Shown one piece after another: positions 7,335 to 13,867 of a stretch of 14,603 bases of DNA (its first letter is position 1; the number at the start of each line of letters is the position of its first letter). The notes under the pieces are model-generated. The model worked only from the letters and a program-made list of their open reading frames with translations. It had not been told where the DNA came from and searched no databases. The position numbers were made by a program, and so were the translations under genes. Origin of the DNA: CAYLQD01 sp043819695 (GTDB lineage Bacteria > Planctomycetota > PUPC01); contig JBDREM010000248.1 in NCBI GenBank assembly GCA_043819695.1, positions 1 to 14,603 on the forward strand. Reading direction: 5' to 3'.

Positions 7335-9331
7335 ATTCGACGAACGTCAGAGGCAGGACAACGCTGCTGGCCGTGGACGACCGGCAGGACAACCTCTTCG
7401 TGCTCGAGCAGTTGGTCGCCGGCGAACTGCCCGCGTGCAAACTGATCACGGCCAGCAGCGCCGCAGAGGGCCTTGCAATCGCCGCCAGGGCGCCGCTCGA
7501 CGGCGCGCTCATCGACGTGCAGATGCCGGAGGTGGACGGCGTCGAGATGTGCCGCCGGCTCAAGGCCGACGCGGCGACGCGCAACGTCCACGTGATCCTC
7601 GTTACCGCACACGACGCCGCGGCCGAGCTCAAGGCGAAGGGCCTGAACGCCGGCGCCGACGACTTCATCAACAAGCCGATCGACAACGCAGAGCTGATCG
7701 CGCGCATCAAGGTCATGCTGCGGGTGAAGAGGGCGGAAGACGAGCTTCGCCGGATGAACGAACGACTCGATGAACTTGTCAAAGAGCGCACCGGCGCCTT
7801 GCACGAGAGCGAGAAGCGCTATCACCAGCTCTTTGCAGCGATGCTCGATGGGTTCGCGCTGCACGATATTATCTGCGACAAGGACGGCAACCCGGTCGAC
7901 TACCGCTTCCTCGAGGTCAATCCGGCGTTCGAGGAGCTGACCGGGTTGAGAGCTCGAGACATCCTCGGCAAGAGAGCGCTCGAAGTGCTGCCGGAGCTCG
8001 AGCCGTTCTGGATCGACACATACGGTGAGGTGGCGCTCACGGGCAGGCCGGCGCGGTTCGAGCACTATGAGCACCAGTTCGAGAAGCATCTCGAGGTACT
8101 GGCGTTCAGCCCCCGCCACGGGCAGTTCGCCACGGTCTTTACCGACATGACCGGGCAAAAGCAGATGGAGAAACAGCTTCGCCGATCACAGAAGATGGAG
8201 GCGGTCGGGCAGCTCGCGGGCGGGATCGCGCACGACTTCAACAACATCCTCACCGGCATCACCGGCTATACCGAATTCGCGCTTGCGCAACTGGGCGAGG
8301 ATTCGCAACAGGCGAGCGACCTGAACGAAGTGCTCGCCCTTGCCGACCGAGCCGCAAGCCTTACGCGCCAGCTCCTCGCCTTTGGCCGCCAGCAGGCGCT
8401 CGAGCCCGTCGTCCTTAACCCCAATGACCTCGTCGAGAACATACTTAAGATGCTCCCGCGCCTCATCGGCGAAGACATCGAGCTGAGGTTCAGCCCCGGC
8501 CACGACTTGGGCAACGTGCGGGCCGACGCCGGCCAGATCGCGCAGGTGCTCATGAACCTCGCCGTCAACGCGCGCGACGCAATGCCCGACGGCGGCGCCC
8601 TGACCATCGAGACGGCGAACGTGGAGCTGGACGAGGCCCAGACGGCGGCCTTCGAGGGCGGCAGGCCCGGCCCATACGTCCTCCTCTCCGTCGCCGATAC
8701 CGGCTGCGGCATGGACGCCACAACGCTCGAGCACGCCTTCGAACCGTTCTTCACCACGAAGGAAGTCGGCAAGGGCACCGGCCTCGGCCTGTCCACCGTC
8801 TTCGGCATCGTGAAGCAGCACGAAGGCAGCATCGACGTGCAGACCAGACCCGGTCAGGGAGCGCGGTTCGAAATCTATCTGCCGCGCGTCGATGACGGCG
8901 TTGAAGGGCGAAGAACAGAACTGCCCGGAAAAGAGCCGCGGCAGGCAAGCGAAACGATACTCGTTGTCGAGGACGAGGGATCGGTCCGGGAGGTAGCCGC
9001 GCGCTACCTCGAAGCCCAGGGCTATACCGTCCTCGCTGCCGCGTCACCCCACGAGGCCGAGCAACTGTTCGCACAGCACCGCGACGAGGTCGACTTGCTC
9101 CTGACGGACGTCGTCCTGCCGGGGAGGAACGGCCGGGAGCTGTACGAACGGCTCGTCGAGGTGCGCCCGTCTGTCAGGGTCATGTACATGTCCGGATACG
9201 CGGGCGATGCCATCGCGAACCGCGGCGTCGTCGCGCCCGACACCGCGTTCGTTCAGAAGCCCTTCACACAAGAGGAGCTCACCCGCAAGGTCGGCAAAGT
9301 GCTCGACGCAAAAGCAGCGCGAAGCCCCTAG
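7331..9331 (+). CDS. Soluble hybrid histidine kinase (receiver-PAS-HisKA-HATPase-receiver)
   Basis: I choose ATG 7331 although the frame is open from 7241: it overlaps the preceding stop as ATGA, has GGGAGG upstream, and the receiver domain starts about 12 residues later. The 666-residue protein has no membrane segment. N-terminal receiver about 11-128 with D62 in IDVQMP and the NKP lysine; helical linker 130-158; PAS 161-280; kinase core with H301 in GGIAHDFNNIL (the HDxN type of HisKA), N413, a DTGCGM box and GKGTGLGLS; C-terminal receiver 541-660 with D593 and the QKP lysine. The first receiver could take phosphate from the upstream membrane kinase and control this kinase's output, making a phosphorelay inside one operon. 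That wiring is inferred from gene overlap and domain order. No DNA-binding output domain is present. Confidence 0.95.
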   Translation: MNSTNVRGRTTLLAVDDRQDNLFVLEQLVAGELPACKLITASSAAEGLAIAARAPLDGALIDVQMPEVDGVEMCRRLKADAATRNVHVILVTAHDAAAELKAKGLNAGADDFINKPIDNAELIARIKVMLRVKRAEDELRRMNERLDELVKERTGALHESEKRYHQLFAAMLDGFALHDIICDKDGNPVDYRFLEVNPAFEELTGLRARDILGKRALEVLPELEPFWIDTYGEVALTGRPARFEHYEHQFEKHLEVLAFSPRHGQFATVFTDMTGQKQMEKQLRRSQKMEAVGQLAGGIAHDFNNILTGITGYTEFALAQLGEDSQQASDLNEVLALADRAASLTRQLLAFGRQQALEPVVLNPNDLVENILKMLPRLIGEDIELRFSPGHDLGNVRADAGQIAQVLMNLAVNARDAMPDGGALTIETANVELDEAQTAAFEGGRPGPYVLLSVADTGCGMDATTLEHAFEPFFTTKEVGKGTGLGLSTVFGIVKQHEGSIDVQTRPGQGARFEIYLPRVDDGVEGRRTELPGKEPRQASETILVVEDEGSVREVAARYLEAQGYTVLAAASPHEAEQLFAQHRDEVDLLLTDVVLPGRNGRELYERLVEVRPSVRVMYMSGYAGDAIANRGVVAPDTAFVQKPFTQEELTRKVGKVLDAKAARSP

Positions 9332-9332
9332 C

Positions 9333-9381
9333 AACCTCCGAACCTCCGAACCTCCGCGACCTCCGTGCCTGGCACGGAGGT
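9333..9381. repeat. AACCTCCG tandem repeat running into a perfect hairpin, possible terminator
   Basis: AACCTCCG occurs three times in a row (9333-9356), followed by CG-ACCTCCG. That last copy is the left arm of an 11-bp perfect inverted repeat, ACCTCCGTGCC / GGCACGGAGGT (9359-9369 and 9371-9381, one central T). It begins 28 bp after the second kinase stop. The hairpin could end transcription of the operon, but no T-run follows directly; the nearest is at 9441-9448. Confidence 0.55.
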
Positions 9382-9446
9382 GCGATGGAAAAAGCGCCGC
9401 GGAAGCCCGCCAGGCATAATCGTCCCGAATCTTTTTCGATTTTTTC

Positions 9447-9476
9447 TTGTGCATTTCCGCCGGAAATGGATATATA
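9447..9476 (+). promoter_or_regulatory. Promoter with palindromic operator candidate for the secreted protein operon
   Basis: TTGTGC (9447-9452), 18 nt, then TATATA (9471-9476) make a plausible promoter in an otherwise GC-rich region. The spacer contains a perfect palindrome, CATTTCC-GCC-GGAAATG (9452-9468). A repressor bound there would block RNA polymerase, so it is a good operator candidate. No regulator gene lies next to it. Confidence 0.5.
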
Positions 9477-9479
9477 AAG

Positions 9480-9638
9480 GGTGAAAATCCGGCGGCGAGG
9501 AAGGGGCCGCCGGCAACAGGCCAGGGAGTGCCAGCTTCTGACACTTCCCTCTGTTTTGCACAGCCCCGGGTAACACCGGCCGGCGTGCAGGGTTCATCCC
9601 CGAGCTGATGCCCGGGGGGCTTGAGAAAGGAGGCCGGT
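9480..9638 (+). promoter_or_regulatory. Structured 5' leader, possible cis-regulatory RNA
   Basis: Four pairings can be drawn. (1) CCGGCGGC 9489-9496 with GCCGCCGG 9506-9513. (2) A long hairpin 9515-9555: AACAG/CTGTT, then AGGGAGTG with CACTTCCCT (one bulged T), topped by CAG/CTG. (3) A domain closed by TGCAC 9557-9561 and GTGCA 9585-9589. (4) CCCCG 9598-9602 with CGGGG 9613-9617. In addition, ACCGGCC 9575-9581 is complementary to GGCCGGT 9632-9638, the end of the Shine-Dalgarno and the whole spacer to the ATG. Forming that helix would break domain 3 and block initiation, as a riboswitch expression platform does. It matches no riboswitch class that I recognise. Confidence 0.45.
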
Positions 9639-11465
9639 ATGTCCAGCCGAAGGATCAACTTGCTTGCCCTGGTAGCCGCCGCAATCGTCCTGGCCGGTGG
9701 GTCTCTGTGCGACGCCGCGCAGTCGAAGCTGCCGCTCGGCAGCGCAAACACCATCGTGGCGGTTCGGGTGAAGAGCATCGACGCCGCCCTCAAAGCGGCC
9801 ACCGACGTCGTTACCGCGTTCGAGCCCAAGGCGGCGCCGATGATCGACGTACAGGCGACGCAGATGCTTGCGAAGCTGCCGGGCATCGATAAGGGCAAGC
9901 CGTTCGCCATTCTCATCCTTGACCCGCAGAAGTTCGACGACCCCGTGATCGGCATGTTCACGCTCGCCGATCCCAAGCTGTTCCGCGAGGGCGTCAAGGA
10001 TGCGCCCGTCCAGGTCATCGGCAATTTGGGCGTGATCGGCGAGCACGAGGCCGCTCGGGGCGAAGTCGTCGAGTACCTGAAGGCCGGCGGCATCAAGGCC
10101 GTACCGATCGCCGACATGACCGGCCTGGCCGTCGCCAGCGTCGACGTCGGCGACCTGACGCGGCGCTACAAGAAACAGATGCAGGCCGGGCTCCAGATGA
10201 TGAAGATGAAGGTCGCCGGCAAGATGCCCGGAATGGAGGTCGAGGACGAGGGCGAAAAGGAGGAAGAAGGGCTCGATCCGAAGAATCGACAGATGGCGCT
10301 GAAGGCCATCGACTACGCGCTGAAGCTGATCGACCAGATCGAGAAGCAGGGCGGTCTCGTCGAGCTCGGCCTCACGGCCGACGGGAACATGGTGACCGCG
10401 GCGTTCTCGGCCGACGCCGTGCCGGGCACGCCGTTCGCCGAGTTCCTCATGAAGAACAACCGGCCCGTCAACAGGGCGCTCGCGAAGCTCCTCCCCGGCA
10501 ACTCCGTCTCGACGTCGATGATGTCGTTCGATCCCGTCAGCGGCGGCGATGTCGCCATCGGCATTGTCGCGATTGCGTGCGACATCTTCGGCCTCGGCGC
10601 CGACGAGACCAAGGCGGTCAAGGAAGTCCTTGCGGACGCAATGAAGAACAGCAGCGGCCTCCAGGCGCAGGCCGAGGTGCCCGTCAAGGGCGGAGTCGGC
10701 GGAATCGCCCTTCAGGGTATCAAGGACAACGATGCCGCGCGGTCGAGCATGCAGGCCATCGTCGCGCTCACCGGGAAGGGCGAGATCGGCGACTTCCTCA
10801 AGAAGTACGGCATCTCGCTGGCGATGACGGTCAAGCACCGCGAGCACATGGGCATACCCATCGACAAGGTGGAGATGGCCGTCAACCTCGACACCCTGAC
10901 CGCCGCGCTGCCCATCCCGCCCGAGGCCAGGAAAGAGATGAAGAAGGGGCTGGCCGACACCTTCGAGATGGCCTACGGGCACAAGGACAAGCTCGTCATG
11001 GAGATCGCGTACGGCAAGCAGTTGTCCGCCACGACGTACGGCCTCGACTATGCGGGCACGATGAACAAGCAGATCGAGCTGATGAGGGCCCGAGGCGCCG
11101 GCAGCATCGCCCGCGTGCCCGAGTATCAGGCGGCGCTCGAGAGCCACCCCAAAGACATGTCGGCGTTCTGGCACGTATCTCTCTTCGGCAAGGGCGAGGC
11201 CATCGCCAGGATGATGACCAAGCAAATGGGCCCGATGATGGGCGGGATGGACATCTTCCCGAAACGTTCCGAACTCCCCGTCGAGGAGCAGCCGATCAGC
11301 GGCTCGGCGCTCATCAAGGACAACAGGATCACCATCAGGGCCGACATCCCCGTCAAACCCGTCCAGGCCTTCGTCGGCGTCATCCGGCGCAAGTTGGAGG
11401 AAGCGATGAAGAAGCAGATGGAAGAGATAGAGGAGGTGCCCGAGGCACCCGACGCGGAGTTCTAG
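9639..11465 (+). CDS. Secreted protein of unknown function (608 residues)
   Basis: The start is ATG 9639 with a full AAAGGAGG at 9626-9633, 5 nt upstream; the in-frame TTG at 9621 has nothing comparable. The N terminus is a typical signal peptide: SSRRIN, a hydrophobic core LLALVAAAIVLAGG, then cleavage around CDA-A near residues 25-27. The -1 residue before the only nearby Cys is Leu, so it is not a normal lipobox. The mature protein has no other membrane helix. It is lysine-rich, with Met-rich stretches (LQMMKMKVAGKMPGM, RMMTKQMGPMMGGM), an acidic linker near 205-220 and an acidic tail EEIEEVPEAPDAEF. I do not recognise a catalytic motif. The regular alternation of strands and helices suggests repeated alpha/beta domains, as in large secreted Planctomycetes proteins of unknown role. 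It carries the structured leader and is followed after 21 bp by a radical SAM gene. Confidence 0.85.
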   Translation: MSSRRINLLALVAAAIVLAGGSLCDAAQSKLPLGSANTIVAVRVKSIDAALKAATDVVTAFEPKAAPMIDVQATQMLAKLPGIDKGKPFAILILDPQKFDDPVIGMFTLADPKLFREGVKDAPVQVIGNLGVIGEHEAARGEVVEYLKAGGIKAVPIADMTGLAVASVDVGDLTRRYKKQMQAGLQMMKMKVAGKMPGMEVEDEGEKEEEGLDPKNRQMALKAIDYALKLIDQIEKQGGLVELGLTADGNMVTAAFSADAVPGTPFAEFLMKNNRPVNRALAKLLPGNSVSTSMMSFDPVSGGDVAIGIVAIACDIFGLGADETKAVKEVLADAMKNSSGLQAQAEVPVKGGVGGIALQGIKDNDAARSSMQAIVALTGKGEIGDFLKKYGISLAMTVKHREHMGIPIDKVEMAVNLDTLTAALPIPPEARKEMKKGLADTFEMAYGHKDKLVMEIAYGKQLSATTYGLDYAGTMNKQIELMRARGAGSIARVPEYQAALESHPKDMSAFWHVSLFGKGEAIARMMTKQMGPMMGGMDIFPKRSELPVEEQPISGSALIKDNRITIRADIPVKPVQAFVGVIRRKLEEAMKKQMEEIEEVPEAPDAEF

Positions 11466-11486
11466 CCGGCCGCCCGGTGCGAGAAA

Positions 11487-12365
11487 ATGCACCTCCCTGA
11501 TCCCGCCGCCGAGCTCAACGCGATTGTCCGCGACTGCACGCTCTGCCCGCGCGAATGTCACGTCGACCGCGTCGCGGGCGAGACCGGCGCCTGCCGCACC
11601 GGCGCACGCGCACGACTCGCATCTTCCGGCCCGCATTTCGGCGAAGAACCCGTGCTCGTCGGCCACGGTGCCGCAGGCCGCGGCAGCGGCACCATCTTCT
11701 TCTCCGGCTGCAACCTCGACTGCGTCTTCTGCCAGAACTGCGACATCAGCCACTCGACGGCCGGGCGCGAAGTCACCCCCGGCCAGCTCGCGTCCGTCGC
11801 CCTCGCGCTCGCCGAGCGCGGCTGCGAAAACATCAACTTCGTCACGCCCACACACGTAGCACACGCCGTCGCCGAGGCCGTCGTCATCGCCCGCGCCAAC
11901 GGCCTCGCCGTGCCAATCGTCTACAACTGCGGCGGGTACGAATCGGTCGAGACCCTCCGCCGCCTCGACGGCGTGGTCGATATCTACATGCCCGACTTCA
12001 AGTACGCCGACGCCGCGGCCGGCGAGAAGTATTCCGGCGTGCCCGGCTACCCCGAGGTCGCCGCCGCCGCGCTCGCCGAGATGTACCGCCAGGCCGGCGC
12101 GCTCGAGACCGGCGCCCGCGGCGTCGCAACCCGCGGCGTCCTCGTCCGCCATCTCGTCATGCCCGCCGGCATCGCGAAGAGCCGCGACGTCATCGAGACG
12201 GTCGCCCGCGCCGCGCCCGGCTGCGCCATCAACGTCATGGCCCAGTACCATCCCGCGTTCCGCGCCGGCGAATTCCCCGAGCTGCTCGCCGCGCCCGGCC
12301 CCGGCGAGGTCGCCTCACTCCGGCAATACGCCGCCGGCCTCGGCCTCCGCCGCGTGGATCACTGA
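11487..12365 (+). CDS. PflX-like radical SAM protein (pyruvate formate-lyase activase relative)
   Basis: A 292-residue radical SAM protein with the cluster triad C75-x3-C79-x2-C82 in FSGCNLDCVFCQN. An N-terminal cysteine motif (C17-x2-C20-P-R-x-C24 and C36 in GACRTG) is typical of the PflX/COG1313 branch. Further motifs are EPVLVG, FVTPTH, YNCGGYES, VDIYMPDFKY, RHLVMP and NVMAQYHP. These proteins probably make a 5'-deoxyadenosyl radical, but the branch has no established substrate; some members may activate glycyl radical enzymes, and none of those is in this window. It begins 21 bp after the secreted protein gene with only a weak ribosome site (GAGAAA), so it is probably translated from the same mRNA. 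The substrate cannot be read from the sequence. Confidence 0.9.
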   Translation: MHLPDPAAELNAIVRDCTLCPRECHVDRVAGETGACRTGARARLASSGPHFGEEPVLVGHGAAGRGSGTIFFSGCNLDCVFCQNCDISHSTAGREVTPGQLASVALALAERGCENINFVTPTHVAHAVAEAVVIARANGLAVPIVYNCGGYESVETLRRLDGVVDIYMPDFKYADAAAGEKYSGVPGYPEVAAAALAEMYRQAGALETGARGVATRGVLVRHLVMPAGIAKSRDVIETVARAAPGCAINVMAQYHPAFRAGEFPELLAAPGPGEVASLRQYAAGLGLRRVDH

Positions 12366-12597
12366 CCAACATGACAAGAAATCCGAGAAGGCAGGAATCA
12401 GTCTGCAGACGGGCCACGCGGCCCGCCCCTTCGCCGAACGGCCGAGGCGCCGGTTCCCCCGCAGCGGGCAAATGTGCAGAACAGGGTTGGGTCGCCGGCC
12501 GTATGAATGTCGCGGGCGAATCTCCTTTCCGCGTTTGTCAGAGGGAAACCCGATCCACAAGGTCGGGGCCGGAGAAGCGCGAAACAGAAAACAATCT

Positions 12598-12698
12598 CAC
12601 CACGGAGTCCGGCCGCCAGAATGGCGGCTTGGGGTTGTCTTCGGCAACGTCCATCGGAGGCACAGAGAACGGAAAAAGCTTTGACGGGATCAACAGGA
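12598..12698. repeat. Dispersed repeat interrupted by a palindromic insert
   Basis: CACCACGGAG (12598-12607) and CGGAGGCACAGAGA (12655-12668), then GATCAACAGGA (12688-12698), look like pieces of an intergenic repeat I recall from many environmental genomes (CACCACGGAG-ACA-CGGAGGCACAGAG, later ATCAACAGGAT). Between the first two pieces lie 47 bp containing a 7-bp palindrome, GCCGCCA-GAA-TGGCGGC (12612-12628). The likely history is insertion into an older repeat. Confidence 0.45.
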
Positions 12699-12784
12699 AA
12701 ACGGCGACAGGGAATTCCGCACGCGAGACGTCCAGCCCGTGAAACGGGCGAAAGAAGAAATCGAGCCATTTGCGTTGTGCGTGT

Positions 12785-12920
12785 CGAGGGCATCCTGCCC
12801 TCGCGTGTCGCGGCCATCCCTTCGGCTTCGCTCAGGGCAGGCTTGGCCGCGATGAGGTCGTTTTCGAGGCCGGGACGGCCTCGAGACACGAAGGCGAGAC
12901 GCCGCGGACATTCTTGTCCG
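12785..12920. repeat. Cluster of perfect short palindromes with a nested element
   Basis: In order: CGAGGGCA-TCC-TGCCCTCG (12785-12803); a 9-bp stem TCGCGGCCA/TGGCCGCGA (12808-12816 and 12844-12852) whose 27-nt interior holds the CCCTTCGGCTTCGCTCAGGG motif; TCGAGGCCG-GGA-CGGCCTCGA (12864-12884); CGGACA-TTCT-TGTCCG (12905-12920). They share size and loop length but not sequence, and TGTC or GACAC flanks recur between them. Confidence 0.65.
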
Positions 12921-12967
12921 ACGACACGCTACGGAGCCACATCGCAAATGGCTCAAATCCATCTTTC

Positions 12968-13098
12968 GCCCCGCTGGGGCTGAGCGTAGACCGCCGCCTG
13001 TTCCAACGGCTTACGCCGTGGGCTACAGGTCTAACGCCCGCTTCGCGGGCTGCAACAAAGGCCCAATGACATGTGGGCAAAGATGAGGGCTCCGCCCT
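12968..13098. repeat. Array of C/G-rich hairpins
   Basis: Regularly spaced mini-hairpins: GCCCC-GCT-GGGGC (12968-12980), ACGGC-TTAC-GCCGT (13006-13019), GCCCGC-TTC-GCGGGC (13036-13050) and AGGGC-TCC-GCCCT (13086-13098). The order and the linking words (GTGGGCTACAGGT, CTGATGAACGTCAGCCC) resemble a composite intergenic repeat that I recall from Planctomycetes genomes; this is not verified. It cannot code for a plausible protein. Confidence 0.55.
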
Positions 13099-13127
13099 GG
13101 GCTGATGAACGTCAGCCCTTTGCGCTG

Positions 13128-13199
13128 AACGGCACCGATAACGACAACGGCAACGCCACCGGCAACGACAACGGCAACGACAACGGCACCGGCAACGGC
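13128..13199. repeat. Hexanucleotide minisatellite, 12 units
   Basis: Twelve consecutive 6-bp units: AACGGC (5), AACGAC (3), ACCGGC (2), ACCGAT and AACGCC. The period is exact, with only substitutions. It ends 84 bp from the stop of the ACT-domain gene. Unit number is likely to vary between strains. Confidence 0.85.
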
Positions 13200-13283
13200 A
13201 CTATTTGGCGTACCGCGCGCCAAGCCCTGTAAGGGCGGTGCAACGCGCATCCGTTGTTCCTGATGTGTCGTGCTCCGCGGCCG

Positions 13284-13706
13284 TCACACCTTCTTCAGCA
13301 CACGGATCGCCCTGGTCGCGTCGGCCGCCTTGTCGAGGGCAAGGTAGCAGACGAACTTCTTGCCGAGCGCGGCGGCCGAGAGCCCGCGCAGGTTGATGCC
13401 GGCGTCGGCCAGCGCGTGCGCCAACTTGGCGCCGATGCCGCGCTTGTCGGGCCCCTCGACCCGGACCGAACGCAGGCTCCTCGCCCTCATGAAGCCCGCC
13501 TTCTTCGCCGCCGCCAGTTGCTTGGCCCCCTTGAGCGGCGTCACGAACACCACCCCCGTCCCGGGCTTGTCGGGCGCGCGACGCGCAACCACGAACTGAA
13601 CGTTCGCCCCGGCCTCGGCCAGAGCCGCCAGCTTTGCGGCCAGTTGGCCCGGCCTGTCCTTCAGCCCCGCCGCCCACACATCCACGCGACTCACCTTGAG
13701 CGCCAT
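13284..13706 (-). CDS. Tandem ACT domain protein
   Basis: ATG at 13704-13706 with GGGAGG 7 nt upstream gives 140 residues; the frame stays open upstream, but without a comparable ribosome site. Two ACT-like units can be seen. The first, about 3-70, has VDVWAAGLKDRPGQLAAKLAALAEAGANVQF, with the DRPG turn and AGAN motif of ligand-binding ACT domains. The second, about 78-138, has VRVEGPDKRGIGAKLAHALADAGINL. Stand-alone ACT pairs usually sense amino acids or similar small ligands; there is no enzyme or DNA-binding domain here, so the partner is unknown. It is cytoplasmic, with no membrane segment. A promoter and a strong leader hairpin lie upstream; downstream it runs into the minisatellite. Confidence 0.88.
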   Translation of the reverse strand: MALKVSRVDVWAAGLKDRPGQLAAKLAALAEAGANVQFVVARRAPDKPGTGVVFVTPLKGAKQLAAAKKAGFMRARSLRSVRVEGPDKRGIGAKLAHALADAGINLRGLSAAALGKKFVCYLALDKAADATRAIRVLKKV

Positions 13707-13785
13707 GACATATCCTCCCAGAAAAGCCACCTCTCGAACACGCAAAGCGCCGGCCCGGCGCGTCGGCCGGCCGGACAACTCCGGG

Positions 13786-13808
13786 ACGGCAGGCCCGCCG
13801 CCTGCCGT
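13786..13808 (-). promoter_or_regulatory. Leader hairpin upstream of the ACT gene
   Basis: ACGGCAGGC (13786-13794) and GCCTGCCGT (13800-13808) form a perfect 9-bp stem with a 5-nt loop. It would lie at the very 5' end of an mRNA started from the promoter at 13817-13845. It could stabilise the transcript or take part in control; no U-run follows, so it is not a standard terminator. Confidence 0.45.
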
Positions 13809-13816
13809 TCACCCAA

Positions 13817-13845
13817 AGCGTAACCCATGTTTCCGGCGACGTCAA
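13817..13845 (-). promoter_or_regulatory. Sigma70-like promoter of the ACT gene
   Basis: On the minus strand TTGACG (plus-strand 13840-13845), 17 nt, TACGCT (13817-13822). The -35 box matches 5 of 6 positions, the -10 box 3 of 6. A start near 13810 would give a leader of about 100 nt. Confidence 0.4.
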
Positions 13846-13867
13846 GGATAACACCGCCCGGCTGTGC

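Larger units (their letters stand above)
12366..13283. other. Gene-free repeat island
   Basis: About 918 bp contain no frame with family-like sequence; the frames that stay open are low-complexity products of GC-rich repeats. It holds at least ten short perfect palindromes with 3-4 nt loops, a fragmented dispersed repeat, a nested insertion and a hexanucleotide minisatellite. The isolated palindromes are CGGGCC/GGCCCG at 12410-12425 and GCCCGT/ACGGGC at 12735-12749. The stretch 12426-12597 shows no clear element. Confidence 0.7.

Noticed and set aside
9428..9448. Intrinsic terminator AATC/GATT plus T-run after the kinase operon
   Set aside because: The stem is only 4 bp of mostly A/T pairs, and the T-run merges with the next promoter's -35 region; too weak to call.
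9489..9589. Known c-di-GMP-I or cobalamin riboswitch
   Set aside because: The conserved cores of those classes (for example GCAAAGC for c-di-GMP-I) are not found; only generic hairpins are visible.
9594..12251. An 885-codon open frame on the minus strand opposite the secreted protein and radical SAM genes
   Set aside because: It is a mirror effect of high-GC codon usage; it has no family motifs, and the plus strand has a signal peptide, a strong ribosome site and radical SAM cysteines.
12398..12889. A 163-codon minus-strand frame and overlapping plus-strand frames in the repeat island
   Set aside because: The frames run through palindromes and dispersed repeats, lack ribosome sites and give low-complexity products.
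12785..13098. Possible CRISPR array
   Set aside because: The palindromes differ in sequence and spacing; there is no constant direct repeat with unique spacers and no cas gene.
13023..13250. Small Val/Gly-rich protein
   Set aside because: The sequence is the direct translation of the hexanucleotide minisatellite on the minus strand.
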